A stretch of 53,781 nt of DNA from a virus. The first letter of the stretch is position 1; the number at the start of each line of letters is the position of its first letter. This document shows positions 40,390-47,533 of this stretch, piece by piece. The position numbers and the translations under genes were made by a program. Location of the stretch: the IMG/VR virus record IMGVR_UViG_3300048904_000089, positions 1-53,781 of that record. One strand, given 5' to 3'. Under the pieces are notes generated by a model. That model was not told the DNA's origin, searched no databases, and saw only the letters and a list, made by a program, of their open reading frames with translations.

Positions 40390-40957
40390 GGTGCGGCGTG
40401 ATGCAGATTCGGTTGCTGAATCCGAGTTGACCTGTTTTAGAGGAAGACCCTCAACGCTTTGGCCTCGCACGACGGGCATGAGCATCAGCCTGCTCTTACA
40501 TCTGCATCGGTAAAGCATCCAATCCTGCAATCGAATCAGGATTCACCGCATGGCTAGCGGTCGCATATCTCATTGGGGCCTTTTCTAGAATATCTCCCCA
40601 ACCCCTTTTGCTAGCATCGCCTCAATGCTTTTGGATGCTTTCCGATAAAGACGATTGCCGCACGTGCGGCCACACTTCCGAGGTGATGAGCCTCCCACGG
40701 TTTACGCAAACATCTCAGGCGCTTTGATCCATGCATGGACAATGATCTGGCCAACCGGAGGGTTATGGCCGCTGCCCTGTGATGCATCCCGAAGCCGTGA
40801 CGGGTATTGCACCGAAGATTTGAGCATCGCAGAGAGGCTTATCGGTTTGGCGCTGGTTGATGCTGAAACGGGTGGCACATCCCCACAAGCAGGTTATTCG
40901 CTTCCGTTGATGACCTGGCGCCAGACCATTCGGTATCGCGACTCCTTTCCGTAACTC
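40390..40957. other. Gap of about 570 bp without a convincing gene
   Basis: No frame here has a good start and ribosome-binding sequence. A 99-codon plus-strand frame (40655-40954) and a minus-strand frame (about 40709-40891, ...GHNPPVGQIIVHAWIKAPEMFA) are partly open and read like protein, but both lack starts and the minus frame contains stops. There is a perfect 14-bp palindrome, GCCGCACGTGCGGC (40657-40670), and a quasi-palindrome at 40909-40928. It may be a decayed gene, structured RNA, or packaging site. Confidence 0.4.
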
Positions 40958-41034
40958 TGGCGGGTCGACTAGGATTCGAACCTAGAACTCACGGCTTTGG
41001 AGGCCGGTGTTTTGCCAATTAGAACTACCTACCC
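40958..41034 (-). tRNA. tRNA-Trp (anticodon CCA)
   Basis: Folds as a cloverleaf on the minus strand. The T-arm is CTAGG-TTCGAAT-CCTAG, the anticodon loop CTCCAAA (anticodon CCA), and the 3' CCA is encoded. The acceptor stem has one mismatch (A-G) and one wobble pair; the top of the anticodon stem is weak. A phage tRNA for Trp may help translate the Trp-rich small proteins or replace cleaved host tRNA. Confidence 0.85.
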
Positions 41035-41047
41035 ATGTTCGTAAAGC

Positions 41048-41125
41048 TGGTGAGCCAAGGCGGATTCGAACCGCTCCTTCCATCCGTTATGAGCGGATAG
41101 CATTAACCGATTATGCTATTGGCCC
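41048..41125 (-). tRNA. tRNA-Met or tRNA-Ile2 (anticodon CAT)
   Basis: Cloverleaf on the minus strand: acceptor GGGCCAA/TTGGCTC, anticodon stem ATCCG/CGGAT with loop CTCATAA, T-loop TTCGAAT, and an encoded 3' CCA. The CAT anticodon can mean elongator Met or, after lysidine modification, Ile for ATA codons. Sequence alone does not decide. It lies 13 bases upstream of the tRNA-Trp and is probably cotranscribed with it. Confidence 0.88.
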
Positions 41126-41193
41126 TGCTTTTTCTTGATGACGATTTTGATGATTCCTGGCTTCATTGGGTAATAGGTCATCATTTTTGGCAT
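41116..41193 (-). CDS. Possible 25-residue basic peptide
   Basis: MPKMMTYYPMKPGIIKIVIKKKQGQ, ending inside the 5' part of the tRNA-Met gene. AGAAAGGA lies immediately before the ATG, too close for a good ribosome-binding sequence. Weak candidate. Confidence 0.25.
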   Translation of the reverse strand: MPKMMTYYPMKPGIIKIVIKKKQGQ

Positions 41194-41303
41194 TCCTTTC
41201 TGTCCGGTGTAATTGCTATTCGTGTACCGCCTAAGCTTCGTTCGCCCGGACTCAAAGTCTGCCTGATCTAGGCTCAAGCGATACGCGAATAACAACTGCA
41301 GAT

Positions 41304-41313
41304 TTAAAGAGCA
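41304..41313 (-). promoter_or_regulatory. boxA-like antitermination element
   Basis: TGCTCTTTAA on the minus strand matches the boxA core of bacterial rRNA leaders and lambdoid nut sites. It lies between a possible leftward promoter (41439-41467) and the two tRNAs. The leader from 41194 to 41460 has no other gene I can support; a 32-codon frame exists but has little support. Confidence 0.45.
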
Positions 41314-41438
41314 AACGGCCCCTTTTGATCGGTGGGTCGCCGTAGTTCATCCTATTCTCGCGGCGAGTCTTTCCTCGCTGTCCACTGCTTGCTCTATCGG
41401 CGTCCTAGGTTGTCCCCGATTTCGCTCACTGCACCGCT

Positions 41439-41467
41439 ATAGTCTCAGATCAATTCGAGGGCGTCAA
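41439..41467 (-). promoter_or_regulatory. Possible leftward promoter before the tRNA leader
   Basis: On the minus strand TTGACG (41462-41467), 17-bp spacer, GACTAT (41439-41444). The -10 is imperfect. A CTATAG element lies at 41437-41442, so the site fits the phage's promoter pattern. Confidence 0.45.
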
Positions 41468-41511
41468 CACATCTCCAAAAATAAATTCCTGACTTTCTGG
41501 TAAGGAAAATT

Positions 41512-41866
41512 CTGTGCTACCTGAGGGGTCGCTGAGGGGTGGCAACTAGCACAGCTCCAGCCCAGTAAATACGTGGCTTACAGAGTGGTTGTGCTACCTG
41601 AGGGGTGATTTTAAAAAAAATATATTTATAGAAATATTCTTATTTGGGAATATTTCTCATTTTATTAGCGGAAACGTGCATAAGCCTAAAACGCCCCTCA
41701 GTTAGCACAGAATGGCTGAAATGCACGTCCTAGAGAGTCGCAAGCTGTGCAAGATCGACTAGCACAGCGCCCCTCAATGTCGCACAGATTTTGCGTTTTT
41801 TGCGATGAGTGGCGTGTTATCTCAAACAACTCGCTACTCTCATACACCTCATACACCTCATACAGT
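41512..41866. other. Candidate replication origin with iterons and AT-rich segment
   Basis: About 350 bp without genes, full of related repeats. CTGTGCTACCTGAGGGGT at 41512-41529 recurs nearly exactly at 41590-41606. Inverted copies are at 41692-41710 and, diverged, at 41768-41787. Part-copies are CTGAGGGGT (41532-41540) and inverted CTGTGCTAG (41546-41554, 41759-41767). Between them lies a strongly AT-rich run (about 41608-41668) with a palindrome. Three tandem CTCATACA(C/G) units are at 41839-41865. Iterons plus an AT-rich unwinding segment next to the DUF3987 gene is the usual make-up of a theta origin. Confidence 0.7.
41630..41657. repeat. Perfect AT-rich inverted repeat in the origin candidate
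   Basis: AGAAATATTC (41630-41639) and GAATATTTCT (41648-41657) form a perfect 10-bp inverted repeat around 8 bases. It lies inside the most AT-rich stretch of the window, where strand opening would be easiest. Confidence 0.8.
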
Positions 41867-41887
41867 CCAAGTAAATAAATTAGCCGA

Positions 41888-41917
41888 TTGACATTGCGAT
41901 TGTCGCCAAACTACCAT
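41888..41917 (+). promoter_or_regulatory. Rightward promoter for the DUF3987 operon
   Basis: TTGACA (41888-41893), 18-bp spacer, TACCAT (41912-41917), 29 bp before the start at 41946. It lies directly after the three CTCATACA repeats and has no CTATAG, unlike most of the other promoters, so it may be regulated from the origin. Confidence 0.65.
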
Positions 41918-41945
41918 GCGCACAAACCACACGGAGATCACTCAT

Positions 41946-42173
41946 ATGCAGATACAGAAAGGCCCATGCCCACCTGAGTTTTTCAAGAAAGCCACTCCGA
42001 CCAAATACAGGTTTGGCGAAATGGACGTTGGGAACTGGTTCTTGGTTGACAGCATCGAGGAAGCCGAGCGCGCACAAAATGCCGCATACAGCTACGGCCG
42101 GCGCAAGAGCAATGGCTTCAAGCTTTCCATGTCGAAAAGCAATGATAAGTATTGCCTGAAGAGGGTTTCGTAA
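41946..42173 (+). CDS. Small hypothetical protein, first gene after the origin
   Basis: 75 residues from ATG 41946 (GGAG upstream; the ATG at 41916 lacks a ribosome-binding sequence). GNWFLVDSIEEAERAQNAAYSYGRRKSNGFKLSMSKSN looks like small phage DNA-binding or regulatory proteins that share this W-x-x-VDSxEEA... pattern. The stop overlaps the DUF3987 start as TAATG. Confidence 0.7.
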   Translation: MQIQKGPCPPEFFKKATPTKYRFGEMDVGNWFLVDSIEEAERAQNAAYSYGRRKSNGFKLSMSKSNDKYCLKRVS

Positions 42174-43801
42174 TGTCGGAAAATCCTCTCAACGGAATTG
42201 ATATATCAAGTATTCCTGATTTCGAGGCAGCACCAATCCATGCTTATTCAGACGTTATGCCTGACGAAGAAGATTTCGAGGTCAGCCTTTTTGATGTTGG
42301 CGTTGGCTTTGTCGACACCAACGACTATGACCATGAAGTTGCTGCAGATTTGAAAGAGGCGGCTCCGGTAAAAAAATCTTCCGCCGACCTGGCAAAGGCC
42401 CCTGTTCCTCGCAGAAAACCCAAGCCAGAAGTTACATCTTCCATTGAGCGGATAGAGCAATACATCCAGCTTCCAGATGGCGTAAAAGGTACTGTTATCG
42501 GCAAGTATGCAACTTCGGTAGCTACAGCAATTGAATTCCCTGAAACCAGCGCATTTATGGTGTTCCTGGCGTGCGCAAGTGCGGCCGTTGCTTGTAACTA
42601 TGCCGTGCAGTTCAAGTTCGGCGACAGCTTGCCAACTGGTCTTTATGTAATTGTCGAGCAGCCGCCGTCCACGCAGAAAAGCCGGATCCTGGGCGCGGCC
42701 TTGAACTCTTACCTGATTAGTATGGGCAAGCACAACCGCATTGTTTTCAGCAAGCTCCGGGAGGCCAAAGAGGGGAATCCAGAGGTTGCCGAATGGCTGC
42801 GGCCAGGATTCCTTTCGACGACAGACGCAACTACCGCTGCAATGGATAAGGCCATGGCTGGCCTATCTGAAGGTCGATTCGTTATTGCCACCGATGAAAA
42901 ATCCATTCTCGGATCTTTATTCCCGCCGGCTACATCATTCGCCAGCAGCAACGACATTGTGCTTAAGGGGTATACGGGCGACCGAGTTGCCTCGATGCGC
43001 AGTGGGCGTCTTGCGTTCAGCGGTCGGGCGAATGGCACGGTTGTCATCAACGCGCAGGGCGGTGCATCAGCCAGGATTCTTCGCGAGTCTGACGGGTCTG
43101 GTATGGCTGAACGCTTCTTCTTTGTTTCGGAGCCTAGCTATCTTGGCTCTCGAACATTTGATGAACATCCAATCGACGCCGAGGTTAAAAAGGCATACGA
43201 CAACGCATCAATTGGGTGTGTACAGGCCTACTCAAAAGCGATCCTAAAATACGCGATGGCCGATGAGCAGTCAAAAGTCACGCTTGACCCTGAAAACCTT
43301 GAGCAGCTTAGGCTGACCGCTGCGGGCTACGAAAAGATCCGGATTTATCGCCGCGAAAATGAGCCGCTAATGGCCGAGCTTGAACGTGCCGGCGAGATGG
43401 TAATGCTTTCATGGCTTGGAAAATTCGAGGCGCACGTATTGAAGATCGCCGCGGTTCTTCATGTTTACGAATGCATCGGCAACGGAAGCAAGGTATCCAG
43501 CGTAATCACCGACAAGATTCTGGTTGCCGCCATGGAGCTTGTTGATTTGATGGCTGACCACCAGCAGCAAATGATCCGCGACTCTGGTGACTCTGGGTCT
43601 GATGCAGAAGAGCAGGTGGTTATTGAGGCGCTCGGATCCAGCAAAATGGCATTAAGAGCGCTGCTTCAAAAGATCAGGTATCGCAAGCCATTCAGCTCAA
43701 TGGGTAAGAATGGCTATTCAGCGGCCAAGCGCCGAGTTGAGACAATGGTCTCTGGCGGCGTAATCGTTATTAACGCCTCGGGAACCCTGGAGGTCGTATG
43801 A
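42173..43801 (+). CDS. DUF3987 helicase-like replication protein
   Basis: 542 residues. After an acidic N-terminal region, the DUF3987 ATPase-like core has a degenerate P-loop (VEQPPSTQKSR, K169-S170), a Walker B-like VIATDEKS (D241-E242) and an arginine-finger-like GMAERFFF (R314). The C-terminal part has a helix-turn-helix-like ALRALLQKIRYRKPFSS...AKRRVETMV. DUF3987 proteins are found with primases in phages and plasmids and are thought to act as replicative helicases or initiators. It is the first large gene beside the origin candidate, which supports an initiator role. Confidence 0.8.
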   Translation: MSENPLNGIDISSIPDFEAAPIHAYSDVMPDEEDFEVSLFDVGVGFVDTNDYDHEVAADLKEAAPVKKSSADLAKAPVPRRKPKPEVTSSIERIEQYIQLPDGVKGTVIGKYATSVATAIEFPETSAFMVFLACASAAVACNYAVQFKFGDSLPTGLYVIVEQPPSTQKSRILGAALNSYLISMGKHNRIVFSKLREAKEGNPEVAEWLRPGFLSTTDATTAAMDKAMAGLSEGRFVIATDEKSILGSLFPPATSFASSNDIVLKGYTGDRVASMRSGRLAFSGRANGTVVINAQGGASARILRESDGSGMAERFFFVSEPSYLGSRTFDEHPIDAEVKKAYDNASIGCVQAYSKAILKYAMADEQSKVTLDPENLEQLRLTAAGYEKIRIYRRENEPLMAELERAGEMVMLSWLGKFEAHVLKIAAVLHVYECIGNGSKVSSVITDKILVAAMELVDLMADHQQQMIRDSGDSGSDAEEQVVIEALGSSKMALRALLQKIRYRKPFSSMGKNGYSAAKRRVETMVSGGVIVINASGTLEVV

Positions 43802-44142
43802 CTCCGGAATCGATGATCTATGACATCTACGGCGTTCGAATTCGTTCGGCGCCTCGCGATGGAGTCATGCGCAGCTTCAAGATAAATGACCTGCACAATG
43901 GATTCCTGATCGCCATGCATGAGGGGGCTGTATTTGGCTCAATCATCCATGGAGACCGATGGATCATCATCCCTGGCTACTTCAAGCACTATGAAGCAAA
44001 GCACAACGAATCAAACAAAATCCGCGCCGAGTGGCTTATCTGGGAAATCGCCAGATCATTGCTTGAGCGCGGCGAGCGGCTGAATGCAGTAGATTCCGAG
44101 CGATTGGCGCTGGCAGTGCAGAGATTGGAGGCTTGGTTATGA
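43798..44142 (+). CDS. Small hypothetical protein
   Basis: 114 residues with a beta-rich first half (IYGVRIRSAPRDGVM) and a helical second half (WLIWEIARSLLERGERLNAVDSERLALAVQRLEAWL). ATGA overlap with the DUF3987 gene. Family unknown. Confidence 0.6.
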   Translation: MTPESMIYDIYGVRIRSAPRDGVMRSFKINDLHNGFLIAMHEGAVFGSIIHGDRWIIIPGYFKHYEAKHNESNKIRAEWLIWEIARSLLERGERLNAVDSERLALAVQRLEAWL

Positions 44143-44483
44143 ACGACAAAAGCAGAGAGCAATTTGAGGCATGGTATCAGGCAGACATCGTGAACTGGTC
44201 GCTTCGGTTCGACCGGACAAATGGCAAGCATGGAGCATATGCGTTTTCAGGAACCGAAAAGGCTTGGCAGGCCTGGCAGGCGAGTCGGGTAGCGCTGAAT
44301 GCTGAGCCGGTAAAATTAGAGCGCCAAGCTGGTAGCAATATAGGTCATGGCCATGTATTCCCGCGCGCAGACGGTGTGATCGCCAAGTGTGGCGGCCCTG
44401 GCTTATGTCGCGAATGTCAGTCAGACGCCATGAATAAGGTAGCTCAAGATGCACCGCTGGTAAGCGATGATTTGCCAGGCTGA
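44139..44483 (+). CDS. Common phage accessory protein (WQAWQA type)
   Basis: 114 residues from ATG 44139. SREQFEAWYQ and GTEKAWQAWQASR are a frequent motif in accessory phage proteins of unknown function; CGGPGLCRECQ near residues 87-97 may be a zinc knuckle. Overlaps the previous gene by ATGA. Confidence 0.75.
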   Translation: MNDKSREQFEAWYQADIVNWSLRFDRTNGKHGAYAFSGTEKAWQAWQASRVALNAEPVKLERQAGSNIGHGHVFPRADGVIAKCGGPGLCRECQSDAMNKVAQDAPLVSDDLPG

Positions 44484-44509
44484 CATATAGCAATTACCAA
44501 ACTGATGCG

Positions 44510-44541
44510 CTATAGTCATCAGACCAAGAACTTAGAGAGGG
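44510..44541 (+). promoter_or_regulatory. CTATAG element and ribosome-binding sequence before the gene at 44549
   Basis: CTATAG lies at 44510-44515 and TATAGT at 44511-44516 could be a -10 box, but the -35 position (TAGCAA) is poor. GAGAGGGG follows at 44535-44542. The gap 44484-44548 is therefore a likely control site, with the promoter itself uncertain. Confidence 0.4.
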
Positions 44542-44548
44542 GATGGGA

Positions 44549-44878
44549 ATGAGCGAATACGAGAAATTGCACCAGCGGATTTCGCAGCTGGTCGAGCGCA
44601 ACGAACAGTTGGGTGCCGAACTCGAATGCGCACTCGGCGACCTGGCTACGGCAAAGGGAGTCATTGATCGCCTACAGAAGGATGCGGATCGGTATCAGCT
44701 GATCAAGTCAAAAGCCTGCACGGAGGATCGTGATGGCGGGTATACCGGATTCTGGAGACTGCCATGTATGCCGGCATGGGATTGCACGATGCGTAGTCGC
44801 TCTGAGAAAAGCAACTATAGCTATCGTGACTCGCTAGATAAATCGGTCGACTCCGTAATCGCCAAGGAGCGCACCTAA
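44549..44878 (+). CDS. Coiled-coil phage protein
   Basis: 109 residues from ATG 44549, which gives a normal spacing to GAGAGGGG (the ATG at 44543 is too close). The N-terminal 55 residues form a coiled coil (LHQRISQLVERNEQLGAELECALGDLATAKGVIDRLQKDADRYQ), the usual start of phage Ead/Ea22-like accessory proteins. Function unknown. Confidence 0.7.
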   Translation: MSEYEKLHQRISQLVERNEQLGAELECALGDLATAKGVIDRLQKDADRYQLIKSKACTEDRDGGYTGFWRLPCMPAWDCTMRSRSEKSNYSYRDSLDKSVDSVIAKERT

Positions 44879-45096
44879 TGGCCGACATCTGCGACCAAGC
44901 CGACGAAGTAATCGCCGAAGACCTGAGTCATGCGCTGGCAAACATCCCGCGCTATGAGGGTGTCAGTGCGACCGAGTGCGATGAGTGTGGCGAGGATATC
45001 CCTGAAGATCGCCGCGAAGCTGTGAAGGGTGCGACTACCTGCTTTGAGTGTGGTAGTCGGTTGGAATTGGCCAAGAAGGGGGTTAGGCGGGTATGA
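44878..45096 (+). CDS. TraR/DksA-type zinc-finger protein
   Basis: 72 residues. CDECGEDIPEDRREAVKGATTCFEC is the four-Cys zinc finger of TraR/DksA family proteins. Phage members bind the secondary channel of RNA polymerase and change host transcription without ppGpp. The helix before it (VIAEDLSHALANI) fits TraR. The start overlaps the previous stop as TAATG. Confidence 0.9.
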   Translation: MADICDQADEVIAEDLSHALANIPRYEGVSATECDECGEDIPEDRREAVKGATTCFECGSRLELAKKGVRRV

Positions 45097-45287
45097 AGCC
45101 GGAATGGAATGATGAAACGCCGTACTGGGCCAACTATTTGGCTCAAGATGAAAGCGGTGCGTGGTATTGGTTTGAGGACAAGCCAAAGCTTGGGCCTAGC
45201 GGAAATTGGCATGTAGTAACTGGCGACTGCCAGGAGGCTCTAAGCAATCCTGACTGGACTAAAACCCTGGAGCAACGCCCATGCTAA
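45093..45287 (+). CDS. Small Trp-rich hypothetical protein
   Basis: 64 residues with six tryptophans (YWANYLAQDESGAWYWFEDKP), a pattern shared by many small phage proteins. ATGA overlap upstream. Role unknown. Confidence 0.65.
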   Translation: MKPEWNDETPYWANYLAQDESGAWYWFEDKPKLGPSGNWHVVTGDCQEALSNPDWTKTLEQRPC

Positions 45288-45451
45288 CCACCTACGCATT
45301 CCTCGGCGCCATCGTCCTCGGCATCCTAATCCGAAGCGCCCTAGAACCTGGCGTCATCAACCGAAAATCTGACTGGCTGATCATCCTGCTGCTGGCGGTG
45401 ATCTGGCCTTATGGCATCTATTTGATTTGGCGGCATGAGGTGAAGAAATGA
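45281..45451 (+). CDS. Small two-pass membrane protein
   Basis: 56 residues: hydrophobic segments at about 3-19 and 31-49 (WLIILLLAVIWPYGIYLIW) separated by a basic loop. It overlaps the neighbours by 7 and 4 bases. Family unknown. Confidence 0.6.
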   Translation: MLTTYAFLGAIVLGILIRSALEPGVINRKSDWLIILLLAVIWPYGIYLIWRHEVKK

Positions 45452-46152
45452 TAACCGAAGAAATAGCAAATATCCTCGACGGCAAATGCATCAAATATGC
45501 GCTTGTCGGCAGCCGGGTTACCTGCAATCCGCCACCGACAGATACGGATCAAGACGTTCTAGTGCTTACGAATGATCAGCTTTGGACTGAACAGCTTGGT
45601 GTCGGACTAGCGGCTAGTGGTTTCGAAAAGGACGGCAGCGACTGCGGCAATCAGGTTGATTATCTGGCAAATAACGGGATGAGCTTTCAGTCGTTCAAGT
45701 TGGGTGATCTGAATCTGATTGTCACTTTTGATCCTGAATTTTATCGTCGCTTCCAGGCTGCTACTGGCGTGGCAAAGCAGCTTAATCTGCTGGATAAATC
45801 TGACCGGATTACACTGTTTCAGGCTGTCTTGTACGGCAATGCTCCATTTGTCCCGACTCCTGCCGACGACATCCCTATTGCGCAGCCAAAAGAATACGTT
45901 CGCGCATGGTGGGTTCATGCCAATGGCTTTGGATCTGGGTGTGTCGAAGCTTTAAATGAGGAAGATGCCAGGCTGATCGGCACTGGAAAGCTTGGCGGCG
46001 AAGTTACCGAGTGCGATCAGCTGCCTTATCCGGCAAGCCCAAGGCTAAATGCTTACGAGCATGCATTTGGTGTCATCCCATCATTCTGTTTTGATCCGCA
46101 CAGCTGCAAAGGCCGCAGCAGCTGCCCTAAAAACTATTGCTGCACGGAGTAA
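45448..46152 (+). CDS. Nucleotidyltransferase-fold protein with Cys-rich tail
   Basis: 234 residues. LVGSRVTCNPPPTDTDQDVLVL has the nucleotidyltransferase pattern G21-S22 followed by D32-x-D34 (and D36). A helical middle follows, then a region after about 150 (YVRAWWVHANGFGSGCVEALNEEDARLIG) that looks like a separate small domain, and a Cys-rich end (CFDPHSCKGRSSCPKNYCC). This could be an antitoxin-type or RNA-modifying enzyme, perhaps protecting phage or host tRNA, but activity is not shown. The start overlaps the membrane protein by ATGA. Confidence 0.65.
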   Translation: MITEEIANILDGKCIKYALVGSRVTCNPPPTDTDQDVLVLTNDQLWTEQLGVGLAASGFEKDGSDCGNQVDYLANNGMSFQSFKLGDLNLIVTFDPEFYRRFQAATGVAKQLNLLDKSDRITLFQAVLYGNAPFVPTPADDIPIAQPKEYVRAWWVHANGFGSGCVEALNEEDARLIGTGKLGGEVTECDQLPYPASPRLNAYEHAFGVIPSFCFDPHSCKGRSSCPKNYCCTE

Positions 46153-46155
46153 TCC

Positions 46156-46293
46156 ATGACCCCATTCGAACAAGGCTATGACGCATTCCTAAAGGGCAAA
46201 CCGAAGGATGCGAACAAGTTCACCGACAAGGAACCTTGGTCAAGAACTGAGTGGGACAAGGGCTGGACTAAGGCGCGGAGGGAGAGGAAATGA
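46156..46293 (+). CDS. Very small RMF-like protein
   Basis: 45 residues. FEQGYDAFLKGK and a C-terminal DKGWTKARRERK recall the ribosome modulation factor motif seen in many phage mini-proteins. ATGA overlap with the next gene. Confidence 0.55.
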   Translation: MTPFEQGYDAFLKGKPKDANKFTDKEPWSRTEWDKGWTKARRERK

Positions 46294-46673
46294 AAAATGG
46301 GTTTGATATTCCGGTCAATGCGGTTGCAGCGAGAGTCCTGTCCGTCGGCGAGCGCCACGAATATGCGGCGACTGCAATTATCTATGATTCGCCTTTCCCG
46401 ATGCCTACGTGGATTCCTGATCAGCCAAGCTTTAAGAATCTCACCGGTCTTAAGGTTGGGCGCCTTACGGTCATTGGTTATTCCAGTGAATTTAAGCGTA
46501 GATGGGTGTGTCGTTGCGCGTGCGGGATGTACTGCCTGAGAAAATCAAAAGGACTTACCAGTACAGAGAATCCTGTTCTTCCGTGCCATCAGTGCTACAG
46601 GCTTGCCGTTCGGAAGAAGAGTGACTTCTTTAAAAGAACGGGAAAGTTATCCGAAATCTCTGAATTTCTTTAG
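46290..46673 (+). CDS. Zinc-ribbon phage protein
   Basis: 127 residues. LTGLKVGRLTVIGYSSEFKRRWVCRCACG and PCHQCYRL show the Cys pairs of a small zinc-ribbon protein often found with HNH genes. DNA binding is likely; function unknown. Confidence 0.7.
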   Translation: MKNGFDIPVNAVAARVLSVGERHEYAATAIIYDSPFPMPTWIPDQPSFKNLTGLKVGRLTVIGYSSEFKRRWVCRCACGMYCLRKSKGLTSTENPVLPCHQCYRLAVRKKSDFFKRTGKLSEISEFL

Positions 46674-46681
46674 GTGAAACC

Positions 46682-46828
46682 ATGACCCTCTACATCCTAG
46701 CCAGCACCGGCTTCAACAACTCAAGCTGGGCCAAGCTGTGCACGATTCGTTCGGGCTTGTGGCGCGCCCAGGTTTGCGATGACGCCACCAGTTCGGGGCT
46801 GCATTGCAAGATTAAATTTAAGGGGTGA
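46682..46828 (+). CDS. Very small hypothetical protein
   Basis: 48 residues (MTLYILASTGFNNSSWAKLC..., ending IKFKG) with three Cys. Little can be said; kept because it fills the series between coupled genes and the next gene's ribosome-binding sequence AAGGGGTGATGGG overlaps its end. Confidence 0.45.
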   Translation: MTLYILASTGFNNSSWAKLCTIRSGLWRAQVCDDATSSGLHCKIKFKG

Positions 46829-46832
46829 TGGG

Positions 46833-47051
46833 ATGATAAATATCAGATATTGGACTAACGCGAAGACCCGGATGTGCAGCATGACTACCGGACCAATTGA
46901 CGAAAAAGAAATGGCGTCTGATGGATTCGTCGAAACTACTGAGCCGCTGATGGAGGACTTCCGCAACGACACCAAAAAGCTGGTCGCTGCAGGTTGGGGT
47001 AAGTCACCTCGCAATCTCAAGAAGTTCATGCACGTTCTGGAGGCTGAATGA
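46833..47051 (+). CDS. Small hypothetical protein
   Basis: 72 residues from ATG 46833 (AAGGGG upstream). INIRYWTNAKTRMCSMTTGPIDEKEM, helical end LVAAGWGKSPRNLKKFMHVLEAE. Family unknown. ATGA overlap with the next. Confidence 0.6.
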   Translation: MINIRYWTNAKTRMCSMTTGPIDEKEMASDGFVETTEPLMEDFRNDTKKLVAAGWGKSPRNLKKFMHVLEAE

Positions 47052-47179
47052 AACGCACCTGGACAGTCCGCGTAAAAGGCTACCGGCCATTCAGCATGGT
47101 TCTACTGGATGGAGAGCTTGATCATGCTGGCGCGCTGGCTGAGGCGCGGAGCATTTGGCCTGCTTGTGAGGTGAGCTGA
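47048..47179 (+). CDS. Very small hypothetical protein
   Basis: 43 residues: MKRTWTVRVKGYRPFSMVLLDGELDHAGALAEARSIWP. This is the pattern of a common phage mini-protein of the WTVRV-x-G-x-x-F-x-M type. Coupled by ATGA upstream. Confidence 0.55.
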   Translation: MKRTWTVRVKGYRPFSMVLLDGELDHAGALAEARSIWPACEVS

Positions 47180-47180
47180 T

Positions 47181-47324
47181 ATGCGCAACTTGATCTGCTA
47201 CCTCGGCGCCGCAATCGCAGCATTCGGCTACGGCGCCTATCTCAATGGCTACCAGGTCGGCGGATCTGTTGCGCTGCTGCTGGCGGCCGCCATCTACTTT
47301 TTGATGCCAAAGGTGAAATCATGA
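47181..47324 (+). CDS. Small two-pass membrane protein
   Basis: 47 residues, nearly all hydrophobic: segments at about 3-20 and 27-42. Coupled by ATGA to the next gene. Family unknown. Confidence 0.55.
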   Translation: MRNLICYLGAAIAAFGYGAYLNGYQVGGSVALLLAAAIYFLMPKVKS

Positions 47325-47533
47325 GCTGCGAATACTGCACAGATCCAGACGGCGACCCATGCTTCCCCATGTTCGGGCTGGCACCGCATAGGCATCCCGA
47401 AGAAGGCGGCACCGTTTTCGACGAGTCGCAAGAAACTCCAGGATTCACGCCGTCGAAAGAAGAACCGCATACCGGCATTTGGTGGTGCATCCATTGCGAG
47501 GAAGGCAAGCCGTCATGGCATGGAAAGAAGTAG
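47321..47533 (+). CDS. Cys-rich small protein
   Basis: 70 residues with CEYC near the start and CIHC near residue 57, a probable zinc site; the rest is acidic and proline-rich. Resembles small phage zinc-finger proteins with a C-terminal WHGKK. Confidence 0.65.
   Translation: MSCEYCTDPDGDPCFPMFGLAPHRHPEEGGTVFDESQETPGFTPSKEEPHTGIWWCIHCEEGKPSWHGKK

Noticed and set aside
40655-40954. 99-codon plus-strand frame in the gap before the tRNAs
   Set aside because: Starts at TTG without a ribosome-binding sequence. It reads like protein in part, so it is discussed as a finding but not listed as a gene.
41229-41290. Possible third tRNA on the minus strand
   Set aside because: A TTTGAG loop with flanking complementary bases catches the eye, but no proper T-arm, anticodon stem or acceptor can be formed.
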